Both the position numbers and the translations under genes were made by a program. The notes under the pieces were generated by a model. The model saw nothing but the letters and a program-made list of their open reading frames with translations. It searched no databases and was not told the origin of the DNA. A stretch of 64,000 nucleotides of DNA from Persicitalea sp038235275 (GTDB lineage: Bacteria; Bacteroidota; Bacteroidia; Cytophagales; Spirosomataceae), in the NCBI GenBank assembly GCA_038235275.1, contig JBBSUC010000016.1, positions 39,164 through 103,163 on the forward strand. Reading direction: 5' to 3'. Position 1 is the stretch's first letter. Every line of letters begins with the position of its first letter. This document shows positions 16,758 through 24,899 of the stretch, piece after piece.

Positions 16758-17915
16758 TTGATAATAGAGACCGCCCAGCGCACCCGGCAGACGTCGGAAT
16801 ACTACTTTTCGGTGAAACTAGCCGAAGTGCGCAAACTGATGGCCGAAGGCCATGATGTCATCAACCTCGGTATCGGCAACCCCGACATGATGCCGTCGGA
16901 AAGCACCCTTTTGGCGCTGACCGAAGCCATCCGCCGCCCCACCGCCCACGGCTACCAGCCTTACACGGGCATTCCATCGTTCCGCGAAGCTATTGCCGAT
17001 TACTATCTGCGTACCTATCAGGTAAAGCTCGACCCTACCACAGAAATACTTCCCCTGATTGGTTCTAAGGAAGGCATCACGCACATTTCACTCACATTCC
17101 TCGACCCCGGCGACGAAGTACTGGTGCCAGAATTGGGCTACCCGGCTTACCGCGCGGTGAGTCAGATGGTGGGCGCGGTCGTCAGGGAATATCCTTTGCT
17201 GGAAAATCAGGGCTGGCAACCCGATTGGGAAGCGATGGCCGCGTTACTGACGCCCCGCACCAAAATTATGTGGCTCAACTACCCGCACATGCCCACGGGT
17301 GCGCCCGCCACGCGTGAATTATTCGAACGGGCGGTGGCCTTCGCCCAGGAACACAAGGTGCTGCTCTGTCATGACAATCCGTACAGTACGGTTTTGAACA
17401 AAAAGCCGCCCCTGAGCTTGCTGTCGGTGCCGGGGGCTAAAGACGTGGCGATCGAGTTGAATTCCATGAGCAAGTCGCACAACATGGCGGGCTGGCGGCT
17501 GGGCTGGCTGGCCGCCGAGAAACCCTGCGTGGACGCGATTCTAAAAATAAAAAGCAACGTGGATTCGGGTATGTTTCAGGGCGTACAGGAAGCAGCGGCC
17601 GTGGCCCTGCAAAACTCTGACGACTGGCACCGCGAACGCAACGCCGCATACGAAGGCCGCCTGGAAGCCGCCGAGGCTCTGCTGTCCGCCCTTGGCTGCA
17701 CTTGGGACAAGGCGCAGGAAGGCATGTTTCTTTGGGGGAAACTCCCCGCAACCACCGATTCCGCCGAAAACCTGATCAACACCCTACTCACCGAAAAATA
17801 CGTTTTCATCGCTCCCGGCTTCATCTTCGGCCCCAAGGGCCAACGCTACATCCGCCTCTCACTCAGCACGCCAAAGGAGCGGATTTGGGAAGCAGTGGGA
17901 AGGATTATGGGTTAA
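16758..17915 (+). CDS. class I/II aminotransferase, probably aromatic
   Basis: A PLP-dependent fold-type I aminotransferase. VINLGIGNPDMMPSE, the substrate segment HGYQPYTGIPSFREAI, the NYPHMPTGAPA loop and the Schiff-base lysine in NSMSKSHNMAGWRLGW are all present. The start is uncertain. The frame is open from 16596, but the segment before residue 55 reads through intergenic-type words (CCACCGTCAACTGTCAAC). A TTG at 16758 gives MIIETAQRTRQTSEYYFSVK, close to the usual family N-terminus; an ATG at 16707 is the alternative. The prephenate dehydrogenase gene follows 98 bp downstream, which suggests a role in tyrosine/phenylalanine synthesis; LL-diaminopimelate aminotransferase relatives share the sequence. 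Confidence 0.85.
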   Translation: MIIETAQRTRQTSEYYFSVKLAEVRKLMAEGHDVINLGIGNPDMMPSESTLLALTEAIRRPTAHGYQPYTGIPSFREAIADYYLRTYQVKLDPTTEILPLIGSKEGITHISLTFLDPGDEVLVPELGYPAYRAVSQMVGAVVREYPLLENQGWQPDWEAMAALLTPRTKIMWLNYPHMPTGAPATRELFERAVAFAQEHKVLLCHDNPYSTVLNKKPPLSLLSVPGAKDVAIELNSMSKSHNMAGWRLGWLAAEKPCVDAILKIKSNVDSGMFQGVQEAAAVALQNSDDWHRERNAAYEGRLEAAEALLSALGCTWDKAQEGMFLWGKLPATTDSAENLINTLLTEKYVFIAPGFIFGPKGQRYIRLSLSTPKERIWEAVGRIMG

Positions 17916-17973
17916 AAGTTAAACGGTAAAAAGATTAAAGGAGGGAGGACGGGAGGATACGGATGCTTCAACA

Positions 17974-18013
17974 TTTAAACAAATCCACGATTCAACGATT
18001 ACACAATTCAACA
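17974..18013. repeat. ATTCAACGATTACAC repeat directly before tyrA
   Basis: CCACGATTCAACGATTACAC followed by AATTCAACA runs up to the tyrA ATG. Read in frame it would encode STIQRLHNST; a near-identical string (ATIQRLHDRA) occurs in the 5' end of the nitrate reductase gene. Confidence 0.65.
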
Positions 18014-18871
18014 ATGGTAGTTAGCATTATAGGCGTCGGTCTGCTCGGCGGATCATTAGCACTGGCTTTGCGGGAAAAGTATCCGAACCTGCATTTGGTG
18101 GGCGTGGATCAGTCGGTGGTCAATCAGAAAATTGCGCTGGCTAAGGGACTGGTGGACGAAATTCTGACTTTGGAGGAAGCTTTACAACGTTCAGAGCTCA
18201 ACGTGCTGGCCACACCCGTAGATAGTATCCGCCAGCTTTTACCCTTAATTCTCGACCAAATTCCCGCCGGGCGCACGGTGATGGATCTCGGTTCCACCAA
18301 AGAGACGATTTGTCAGGTAGCCGACGCGCATCCGAAGCGCGGGCAATTCGTGGCGGTGCATCCGATGGCGGGTACCGAAAACTCCGGCCCCGGCGCGGCC
18401 TTCCGCGAATTGCTGCCCGGTAAGAATGTCATCATTTGTGACCGGGCGAAGAGCGATCCCGATTCACTGGCTTTGGTGGAAGCATTTTTGCGCGATGTCG
18501 GGATGAAAATTCACTACATGACGCCCGCCGAACACGATTTGCACCTGGCCTACGTCTCGCACCTGAGCCACATCAGTTCGTTTGCGCTGGGGCTGACCGT
18601 GCTGGTAAAAGAAAAAGACGAAAAAGCGATCTTCGACATGGCGAGTACAGGCTTTTCGTCCACCGTACGCCTGGCCAAGAGTTCGCCCGCGATGTGGGCT
18701 CCCATTTTTGACCAAAATAAAGACAACGTTTCTAAAGCGCTGGGCGATTACATCGACTTATTGAAACGCTTCAAAGATGCCATCGACGCGCAGGATTTGG
18801 CCCAAAGCCGGGAGTTCATGGCTAGGGCGAATGAGATTGGGCGGATTTTGGGAGGTATTGAGAAGAAGTAG
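18014..18871 (+). CDS. tyrA: prephenate dehydrogenase
   Basis: A 285-residue NAD(P)-dependent enzyme that converts prephenate to 4-hydroxyphenylpyruvate for tyrosine. The N-terminal Rossmann motif is IIGVGLLGGSLALAL; the catalytic-region motifs VMDLGSTKETI, AVHPMAGTENSGP and LAYVSHLSHISSFAL (with the substrate-binding histidines) are intact. No ACT or chorismate mutase domain is fused. I start it at 18014 (MVVSIIGVG) because the frame's earlier ATG at 17963 would add a peptide encoded by an intergenic repeat. The aminotransferase upstream probably carries out the next or an adjacent step. Confidence 0.93.
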   Translation: MVVSIIGVGLLGGSLALALREKYPNLHLVGVDQSVVNQKIALAKGLVDEILTLEEALQRSELNVLATPVDSIRQLLPLILDQIPAGRTVMDLGSTKETICQVADAHPKRGQFVAVHPMAGTENSGPGAAFRELLPGKNVIICDRAKSDPDSLALVEAFLRDVGMKIHYMTPAEHDLHLAYVSHLSHISSFALGLTVLVKEKDEKAIFDMASTGFSSTVRLAKSSPAMWAPIFDQNKDNVSKALGDYIDLLKRFKDAIDAQDLAQSREFMARANEIGRILGGIEKK

Positions 18872-18874
18872 ATT

Positions 18875-19567
18875 ATGGCTGATTTGTCCCTCGAACTCGT
18901 CGTGGCGCACTACAACGAAAGCCTCAACTGGTTACGTCGAGTACCGCCTTCAATTAAAAAAGTAATTTATTCCAAAGCCGATACCCCGCTTTCAGTCCCC
19001 AACATACCTTTGCCCAACGTCGGGCGCGAAGCCCATACGTATCTCCACCACCTCACCACTCGCTACGATTCGCTGGCCGATTACACCATCTTTTGCCAGG
19101 GAAAGCCCTTTGATCACGCCTACGATTTCCACCACAGCCTGCGAGCTTTTGCGGCGGGGGAGTTGCCCGATTCTTCTTTCAAATGGCTGGGCCATATCAT
19201 CGACACCGACACGCCCGACGGGCAGCTTTTTCGGGAGTGGTCCAAAAATGAAACGGGCGGAGGGCTTGATTTAGCGGAATTCCATCGGCAGCTTTTTAAC
19301 GCGGACGGGCCAGAGGATTATCCGTTTTACCTCGGAGCGCAGTTTGTCGTTTCGCGCAAGTTAGTGCATCGCCAGCCGTTGACTTTTTACCAAAAAGCCC
19401 TGAAACTATCCGTAGATTACCCAAACGCCGCTCACTGCTACGAGCGGATGTGGGATCGCGTCTTTGGCGTGGAAGGCATCGACCGCTATTGGCGGGACGG
19501 GCGACGGACGGTATATTTGAAAAAAATAAATCGCAACGCTACTGCGGCAGTTCCGCCAGCACCGTGA
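18875..19567 (+). CDS. DUF3431 family protein
   Basis: A 230-residue protein beginning LELVVAHYNESLNWLRRVP, with NVGREAHTYLHHL, FCQGKPFDH and FVVSRKLVHRQPLTFY, the pattern of the DUF3431 family, which is remotely like glycosyltransferases. Activity is unknown. It starts 3 bp after the tyrA stop, so it is probably co-transcribed, but no pathway link to tyrosine synthesis is evident. Its last 29 bp overlap the 3' end of the convergent phosphatidylserine decarboxylase gene. Confidence 0.8.
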   Translation: MADLSLELVVAHYNESLNWLRRVPPSIKKVIYSKADTPLSVPNIPLPNVGREAHTYLHHLTTRYDSLADYTIFCQGKPFDHAYDFHHSLRAFAAGELPDSSFKWLGHIIDTDTPDGQLFREWSKNETGGGLDLAEFHRQLFNADGPEDYPFYLGAQFVVSRKLVHRQPLTFYQKALKLSVDYPNAAHCYERMWDRVFGVEGIDRYWRDGRRTVYLKKINRNATAAVPPAP

Positions 19568-20201
19568 TGCTTCCCACGGTTTTGTCATTCAAGTTCACCT
19601 TGATTTCGGCGTCCAGCGGCACGAACACGTCCACGCGGGAGCCGAACTTGATGAAGCCCATCTGGGTGCTTTGCTGCACCTCGTCGCCTTCCTTCAGGTA
19701 CCAGCGAATGCGCCGGGCTACGGCCCCCGCAATTTGGCGGAACAGGATATCCACGCCCTGCGGGGTACGAATTACGGTGGTCGTGCGCTCGTTGTCGGTG
19801 CTTGACTTGGGATGCCAGGCCACGAGGTAGAGGCCGGGATGGTACTTGAAATATTGCACGACACCGCTGATAGGATTCCAGTTGACGTGGACATTCAGCG
19901 GCGACATGAAAATGCTGATTTGGCGGCGCGGGCCTTTGAAGTATTCGTTCTCGACCACCTCCTCGATCACCACCACTTTCCCGTCGCAGGGCGCGATGAC
20001 GCGGCTTTCGTCGGAACTGACGACCCGAGTGGGAACGCGAAAAAACTGGACGATCAGGAAAAAGAAGACGATGCTGGCTACCAAAAGCAGCCAGTGCAGC
20101 CAGACTAATTCCGGAATAAAATAACGGACGGCCCAGTTAATCAGCAGCAACAGCAGGGCGGTGCCGCCCATAATCAAGTAGCCTTCTTTATGTAGTTTCA
20201 T
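19539..20201 (-). CDS. phosphatidylserine decarboxylase family protein
   Basis: A 220-residue archaetidylserine/phosphatidylserine decarboxylase of the short class, which makes phosphatidylethanolamine in the inner membrane. Two hydrophobic segments are near the N-terminus (GGTALLLLLINW and LVWLHWLLLVASIVFFFLIV). The core has APCDGKV, FMSPLNVHVNW and the self-cleavage site as GFIKFGSRVDVF, where the Gly-Ser pair gives the pyruvoyl group. The canonical LGST is FGSR here, as in other short-class members. It converges on DUF3431, overlapping it by 29 bp. Confidence 0.9.
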   Translation of the reverse strand: MKLHKEGYLIMGGTALLLLLINWAVRYFIPELVWLHWLLLVASIVFFFLIVQFFRVPTRVVSSDESRVIAPCDGKVVVIEEVVENEYFKGPRRQISIFMSPLNVHVNWNPISGVVQYFKYHPGLYLVAWHPKSSTDNERTTTVIRTPQGVDILFRQIAGAVARRIRWYLKEGDEVQQSTQMGFIKFGSRVDVFVPLDAEIKVNLNDKTVGSITVLAELPQ

Positions 20202-20264
20202 TTAGTTTAGGGGTTATTTCGCGGCCGTAAAATTACGAACTGCCCGCCAAACACCCAACCTCCG

Positions 20265-20287
20265 GTAGAGAAGCGATGCTTCGCGTC
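20265..20287. repeat. REP-like element GTAGAGAAGCGATGCTTCGC
   Basis: A short imperfect palindrome directly downstream of the yfhO stop. It is related to the perfect palindrome at 39231-39254 (GTAGAGACGCGGCATGCCGC). Both follow the 3' end of a minus-strand gene. Confidence 0.5.
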
Positions 20288-20296
20288 GCGCGCGCG

Positions 20297-22807
20297 TCAG
20301 ACTTCGGCGCGAGGCGTCGTGTCTGTACGTCGTACTGAAACAAACACGGCCCCTAACAACAGCGCCACCAGCAAAATTGAGCTAATCAGGTCGATCGTGT
20401 GTCCGGTGCTGACCGAAATAGGGTCGAACTTGAACACGATCGTGTGCTTGCCCGCCGGAACACGCAGAGCGCGCAGGACATAATCGGCCCGCAGCAGCGA
20501 CGCGGGTTTGCCGTCGATGGTCACTTTCCAATCATCGCGGACGTTGTAATAAATCTCCGAAAAGACCGCCAGCTGCTCGCTTTGGGCGTTGCTTTCGTAC
20601 GTCAGTTCGTTGGGTTTGTAGCTGCTGAGGGTAATAACGCTCACGCTGTCGGGCTGGATAGTCAAGCCCGCCAATTCTTTGGAAAAACGCTGGTCCAGCA
20701 CGGCGGCGCGGCGGGGTTGCAGGCTATCAAGGGCGCTCATTTCAGCATCGGCGTTGGGGACAATTTTGTAGTTATCCACAAACCAGGCGTGGCCCAGCGC
20801 GTCGGGGTTTTGCTGCACGGCGGGGTTGCCCTGCTGGTCGCGGGTGAGGATATACTTGGTATTGAGCATATTCAAAATGCCAGGATTGGGGTTGGCCTTG
20901 GCGATTTGCCGCTCGATGAGTTCCTGATAGCGGCGTAGTTTGGCCCCGTGGTAGCCGCCGATGGATTTGTGATAATATGATGCCTCGGCGTTGTTGAACG
21001 TATTCCGCAGCACATCCAGCACCCGGTAGTCGGGGTCGGGATCTTGCAGAATCTGCTGGTCGGCGGGCGATGGGGAAAACTGGGTCTGCGCAGCCTGCTT
21101 GCTCACGAAGTCGTCGTTGTTGAGGTAGCGCTTGCTGACGCCGAACATATCGCCGATTACCAGCAACAGCAAGGCGGGGTACAGCACGGCGGCTTTGATT
21201 TTCTCTTTCATCCAAAGCCAGATAAGTCCGGCGGCCAGCAGAATCAGAAAAGCCGAGCGCAGGGCGTCGCCGCGCATCATGCCCACGCGGTCTTTCACGA
21301 TCGCACTCATAATGTCCTGGGCAAAAGCTGGATTTTGACTGCTTTGCGTCAGGTTCTCGACAAACTGCAGGTCATTATCGCCCCGGAAACTGAAAAACAA
21401 AGTGGGTACAATGGCTAAAACCAGGCAGAGCCCCGCCGTCAATCCCAGGCTAATGAGAAAAGGCCGGGAGATTTCGGGAAAGCTGTATTTGCGCTGCACG
21501 ATGTCGCGCAGGGCGGCCACCGCCAGCACGATAATAAGCAAATGCGCCAGCGACAGCACCATCGTGACCGCCCGGAACTTATTGAACATCGGGAAGTAGT
21601 CGAAAAACAGGTAGTTGAGTCCGGCGAAGTTTTTCCCCCAGGCCCACACGATGTAGAGCAGCGTAACGCCCGCGACCCACCATTTGATGGGTCCTTTGAC
21701 AATAAACAATCCCAGAATAAAAAGGAAAAAGATAATAGCCCCCGCGTAAGCCGGGCCACCCGTACTGTATTGCTTACCCCAGTAAAGCGGCAGGGCCTGC
21801 ACGAAGTTAGCCGCGTTGGCGGCATCCACGCCCCGGTTTATCAGGGTTTGGTAAGTTTCGGACTTGTTGTCGAGGGTGCCCTGCGAAGGGCCACCGTAGA
21901 GGTTGGGAATAAGGAGTGTAAACGTTTCGACAATGCCGTAGCTGTATTGGAAGGCGTAGTCTTTGTCTAAACCGTCTTGGTCGGCGGCAACCGAAGCGGT
22001 GGCAGACGCGCTTGCCAACGGGGTAAGCTCCGACTTGCCCCGGATGGTTTCTTTGGTGTAGTCATAGGCATTCCAAAGGCGCGTCGTGTGGGTACCCAGC
22101 GCCACAAGACCGGCGATGCCTAATCCGCCCAGCACGAGTGCCAACTGCGGGATGCGGCTGGTCTTCAGGTAGGAAATGCTTTCGAGAATCACGAGAACGA
22201 TGACGCCGATCCCCAGATAATACGTAATCTGGATGTGGTTGGCGTAAAGTTCAAGCGCAAAAAACAGCGCTGTGACCGCCGAGCCAATGAGCCAATTCTT
22301 GCGAAAAGCCAGTAATACGCCGGCAATGACGCCCGGCGCGTAGGCGAGCGCCAGGATTTTGGATACGTGCCCCGCTTCCAGGCTGGTGGTGAGGTAGGAG
22401 CCAAAGGCGTAGGCAATGGCCCCGAAGGCCGCCAGCCACAGGTTAGCCCCCAGTACCAGCAGCAGTAGATAAGCCGAAACCATCGTGATGAGGAAATAAT
22501 TAGCCGGGGCCGGAAGCACAGCATTGGCAATTCGTCCCAATTTAGTCGAGACGCTGGTAGGATAATCGCCCGCGATCAGGTAAGCGGGCATCCCGCCGAA
22601 CATACTATTGGTCCACGAAGACCATTCACCCGTTTTTTTCTGGTATTCAACAACTTCGCGCGCCGCCCCGCTGGCTTGCACGTCGTCGTATTGATTCAGT
22701 CGCTTGCCGTTCAGCACGGGAGAGGAGTAACTTAGAGCTAAAATAGCAAAGCCAACGATTGCGACCAGATGTGGCCAAATGCGTTGCCAGGTGAACGTTT
22801 TTTTCAT
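20297..22807 (-). CDS. YfhO-family integral membrane protein (GT-C-like)
   Basis: An 836-residue polytopic membrane protein of the YfhO family, whose characterised Gram-positive members modify teichoic acids with glycosyl groups. The N-terminal TM helix is followed by a conserved loop (SYSSPVLNGKRLNQYDD, then SWTNSMFGGMPAYLI), about a dozen further TM helices to residue 540, and a soluble C-terminal domain (YRVLDVLRNTFNNAEASYYH, KYILTRDQQGN). A last TM helix is near residue 815. The aspartate pair in NQYDDV matches the position of the GT-C catalytic acid. The acceptor in a Gram-negative cell is unknown. A TATATTTG -7 element lies 80 bp upstream. Confidence 0.88.
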   Translation of the reverse strand: MKKTFTWQRIWPHLVAIVGFAILALSYSSPVLNGKRLNQYDDVQASGAAREVVEYQKKTGEWSSWTNSMFGGMPAYLIAGDYPTSVSTKLGRIANAVLPAPANYFLITMVSAYLLLLVLGANLWLAAFGAIAYAFGSYLTTSLEAGHVSKILALAYAPGVIAGVLLAFRKNWLIGSAVTALFFALELYANHIQITYYLGIGVIVLVILESISYLKTSRIPQLALVLGGLGIAGLVALGTHTTRLWNAYDYTKETIRGKSELTPLASASATASVAADQDGLDKDYAFQYSYGIVETFTLLIPNLYGGPSQGTLDNKSETYQTLINRGVDAANAANFVQALPLYWGKQYSTGGPAYAGAIIFFLFILGLFIVKGPIKWWVAGVTLLYIVWAWGKNFAGLNYLFFDYFPMFNKFRAVTMVLSLAHLLIIVLAVAALRDIVQRKYSFPEISRPFLISLGLTAGLCLVLAIVPTLFFSFRGDNDLQFVENLTQSSQNPAFAQDIMSAIVKDRVGMMRGDALRSAFLILLAAGLIWLWMKEKIKAAVLYPALLLLVIGDMFGVSKRYLNNDDFVSKQAAQTQFSPSPADQQILQDPDPDYRVLDVLRNTFNNAEASYYHKSIGGYHGAKLRRYQELIERQIAKANPNPGILNMLNTKYILTRDQQGNPAVQQNPDALGHAWFVDNYKIVPNADAEMSALDSLQPRRAAVLDQRFSKELAGLTIQPDSVSVITLSSYKPNELTYESNAQSEQLAVFSEIYYNVRDDWKVTIDGKPASLLRADYVLRALRVPAGKHTIVFKFDPISVSTGHTIDLISSILLVALLLGAVFVSVRRTDTTPRAEV

Positions 22808-22886
22808 GAATATTTTGATTCTGCGAGACGGCTTCCAAGCAGCCGACAGAGATTGTAGGGTACGTTAAATTTTGATTAACTGTCCA

Positions 22887-22894
22887 CAAATATA
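22887..22894 (-). promoter_or_regulatory. -7 element TATATTTG for yfhO
   Basis: An exact TAnnTTTG match on the minus strand, 80 bp before the ATG at 22807. Confidence 0.45.
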
Positions 22895-22994
22895 GAAGGA
22901 ATGATGTATGTTTGAACTACCGTCGCAGGAGCAGTCCTTGAAGTATTTATATCAAAAAGGCTGAATTCTTAGGCCATTTGTATAAATTACCCAA

Positions 22995-23002
22995 TAAATT
23001 TG
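22995..23002 (+). promoter_or_regulatory. -7 element TAAATTTG for pfkA
   Basis: An exact TAnnTTTG match 79 bp before the pfkA ATG. It lies in the divergent region shared with yfhO. Confidence 0.5.
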
Positions 23003-23080
23003 CGGCTTCCAATCGAAAGTAAAGAATTTTTCCACCCTCTTCCCGAGCGTTGCCAAGTAGCAATAACCTGACCAACCTAC

Positions 23081-24055
23081 ATGAAAAGAATTGCAGTATT
23101 TACCTCCGGCGGTGACGCGCCCGGCATGAACGCCTGCATCCGGGCCGTTGTGCGGGGAGCTGTTTACTACGGAATCGAAGTTTTTGGCATAAGAAAAGGA
23201 TATAGCGGCATGATTGCCGGGGATATGTACGAAATGTCCTCGAACTCAGTCAGTAATATAGTGCAGCGGGGCGGTACCATCCTCAAATCAGCCCGCAGCA
23301 AGGAGTTTATGACGCCGGAGGGACGGCAGAAGGCATTCCAGGCCTTGCAGGATCAGGGGATTGAGGGGCTGGTTGCTATCGGCGGCAACGGCACTTTTAC
23401 GGGAGCTATGATTCTGGAACGGGAGTTTGGCATTCCCATCGTGGGAGCCCCCGGTACCATCGACAACGACTTGTACGGCACCGACTACACCATCGGTTTC
23501 GATACGGCGGTCAATACGGCTTTGGACGCCATCGACCGCATCCGCGACACGGCCAGTTCGCACGATCGCGTGTTTTTTATCGAAGTAATGGGCCGCGACT
23601 CGGGATACATCGCTATTCAGTCGGGAATTGCGGGCGGTGCCGAGGTAGTGATGGTACCCGAAGTGCTGACGCCCATCTCCACCGTCGTAGAAACCCTTCG
23701 CCAAGGCTGGGAACGCTCCAAGTCGTCGTCCATCGTAGTGGTTTCCGAAGGAGAAGAAGAAGGGAATGCCACCGAGATAGCCAACAAAATCAAGGATATG
23801 ATCAAGGTAGACGTAGATATTCGGGTGACGACGCTCGGCCACATTCAGCGCGGCGGTACGCCCTCCGCCCGCGACCGCATCCTGGCAAGCCGCTTGGGAC
23901 TCGGCGCTTTGGAGGGCCTGATGGCCGGACAAAAGAACGTAATGGCCGGGATCATCAACGACGACCTGGTGTACACGCCTTTTGAAGACACCATCCGCCT
24001 GCCCAAGCCCATCAACGAGGATATGCTCAGAATGGTGAAGATATTGAGTATTTAG
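23081..24055 (+). CDS. pfkA: 6-phosphofructokinase
   Basis: A 324-residue group A phosphofructokinase that phosphorylates fructose 6-phosphate in glycolysis. TSGGDAPGMNA binds the phosphate donor, PGTIDNDLYGTDYTIGFDTA holds the catalytic aspartate (Asp128), and FIEVMGRDSGY and GHIQRGG bind sugar phosphate. The metal/phosphate loop normally written GGDGS is GGNGT (residues 101-105), so Asp103 is Asn. The following glycine, which goes with ATP rather than pyrophosphate use, is kept. The length is that of ATP-dependent enzymes. Its stop overlaps the stop of the convergent YdcF gene. Confidence 0.93.
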   Translation: MKRIAVFTSGGDAPGMNACIRAVVRGAVYYGIEVFGIRKGYSGMIAGDMYEMSSNSVSNIVQRGGTILKSARSKEFMTPEGRQKAFQALQDQGIEGLVAIGGNGTFTGAMILEREFGIPIVGAPGTIDNDLYGTDYTIGFDTAVNTALDAIDRIRDTASSHDRVFFIEVMGRDSGYIAIQSGIAGGAEVVMVPEVLTPISTVVETLRQGWERSKSSSIVVVSEGEEEGNATEIANKIKDMIKVDVDIRVTTLGHIQRGGTPSARDRILASRLGLGALEGLMAGQKNVMAGIINDDLVYTPFEDTIRLPKPINEDMLRMVKILSI

Positions 24056-24822
24056 CAATACCCCACCACCTTATAAGTAATGTATCCGATCCACTCGCGC
24101 CATAGGAGGTGGGCGTAGCCGAAAACCTCGGGATCGGGGCGGATGATGTCGCGGAGAAGTGGCACTAACTCGACACCGTAGATGTCCGTCGGAAAAGCAT
24201 CGACTTTCAGTCCGACTTTGGTAAAGCAACCCACGGCTCGGCGCAGGTGAAACGAGGAGGTAATGAGCAAATATCGGCCGCCCGGAAATTGCCGTTGCAG
24301 AACCTCCGCCGAATAAAGAGCATTCTGTCGGGTGTTGAGCGACTTCCTTTCCAGGACAATGTCGCCCGCCGGAACGCCCCACTTCCTTAAAAGAAGGGCG
24401 GCCTGGTAGCCGTCGTCGCGCCGGACTTTCACGGCGCGGGTACCGCCGCCGCTGATCAGGATTTTCTTTATCTTGCCTGCCTTATAGAGTAAATAAGCTT
24501 GCAGAACCCGGTCGGCGTGGCTGCTCAGGCCGGGGTGATCGATGCGGGCATTGGCCATGCGGATCATCCCCCCCGTCAGCACGATGCCCACATCGTAGTC
24601 CGTCGGCACTTCTGCAAAGTTCTTAGGTGCATATTCCCACCACCGGAAAGCCGCATTGACCAGGTAATTATTGCAGAGTACGAAAAATGATAGAACAACG
24701 ATAACTACGGCTTGGCGGGATCTGGTGCGGTTTTTGGTGAAGCAGGCATAAGTTAACAGGAAGAACAGGACGCCCACGGGCATCAGGACAAAGTCGATGG
24801 TCTTGGACAGAAAGAAGAACAT
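24052..24822 (-). CDS. YdcF/DUF218-like membrane protein
   Basis: A 256-residue SanA/YdcF-family protein with two N-terminal TM helices (VLMPVGVLFFLLTYACF and AVVIVVLSFFVLCNNYL), then a DUF218 domain: VGIVLTGGMIR, ILISGGG, ERKSLNTRQNALYSAEVL and YLLITSSFHLRRAVGCF. The family is linked to cell envelope integrity but the reaction is not established. The start at 24822 (MFFFLSKTIDF) is chosen because it begins just before TM1; the earlier ATG at 24921 would overlap the divergent promoter. It is divergent from the TlpA-like gene and convergent with pfkA. Confidence 0.85.
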   Translation of the reverse strand: MFFFLSKTIDFVLMPVGVLFFLLTYACFTKNRTRSRQAVVIVVLSFFVLCNNYLVNAAFRWWEYAPKNFAEVPTDYDVGIVLTGGMIRMANARIDHPGLSSHADRVLQAYLLYKAGKIKKILISGGGTRAVKVRRDDGYQAALLLRKWGVPAGDIVLERKSLNTRQNALYSAEVLQRQFPGGRYLLITSSFHLRRAVGCFTKVGLKVDAFPTDIYGVELVPLLRDIIRPDPEVFGYAHLLWREWIGYITYKVVGYC

Positions 24823-24858
24823 TCGGGTACGAGAGCGTGGTTTGTGTCGTTTTGAAAG

Positions 24859-24866
24859 TAAATTTG
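24859..24866 (+). promoter_or_regulatory. -7 element TAAATTTG for the TlpA-like gene
   Basis: An exact TAnnTTTG match 33 bp before the ATG at 24900. Confidence 0.5.
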
Positions 24867-24899
24867 CTAAAAACAGAATTTGACCGAAAGAGTAAAAGT

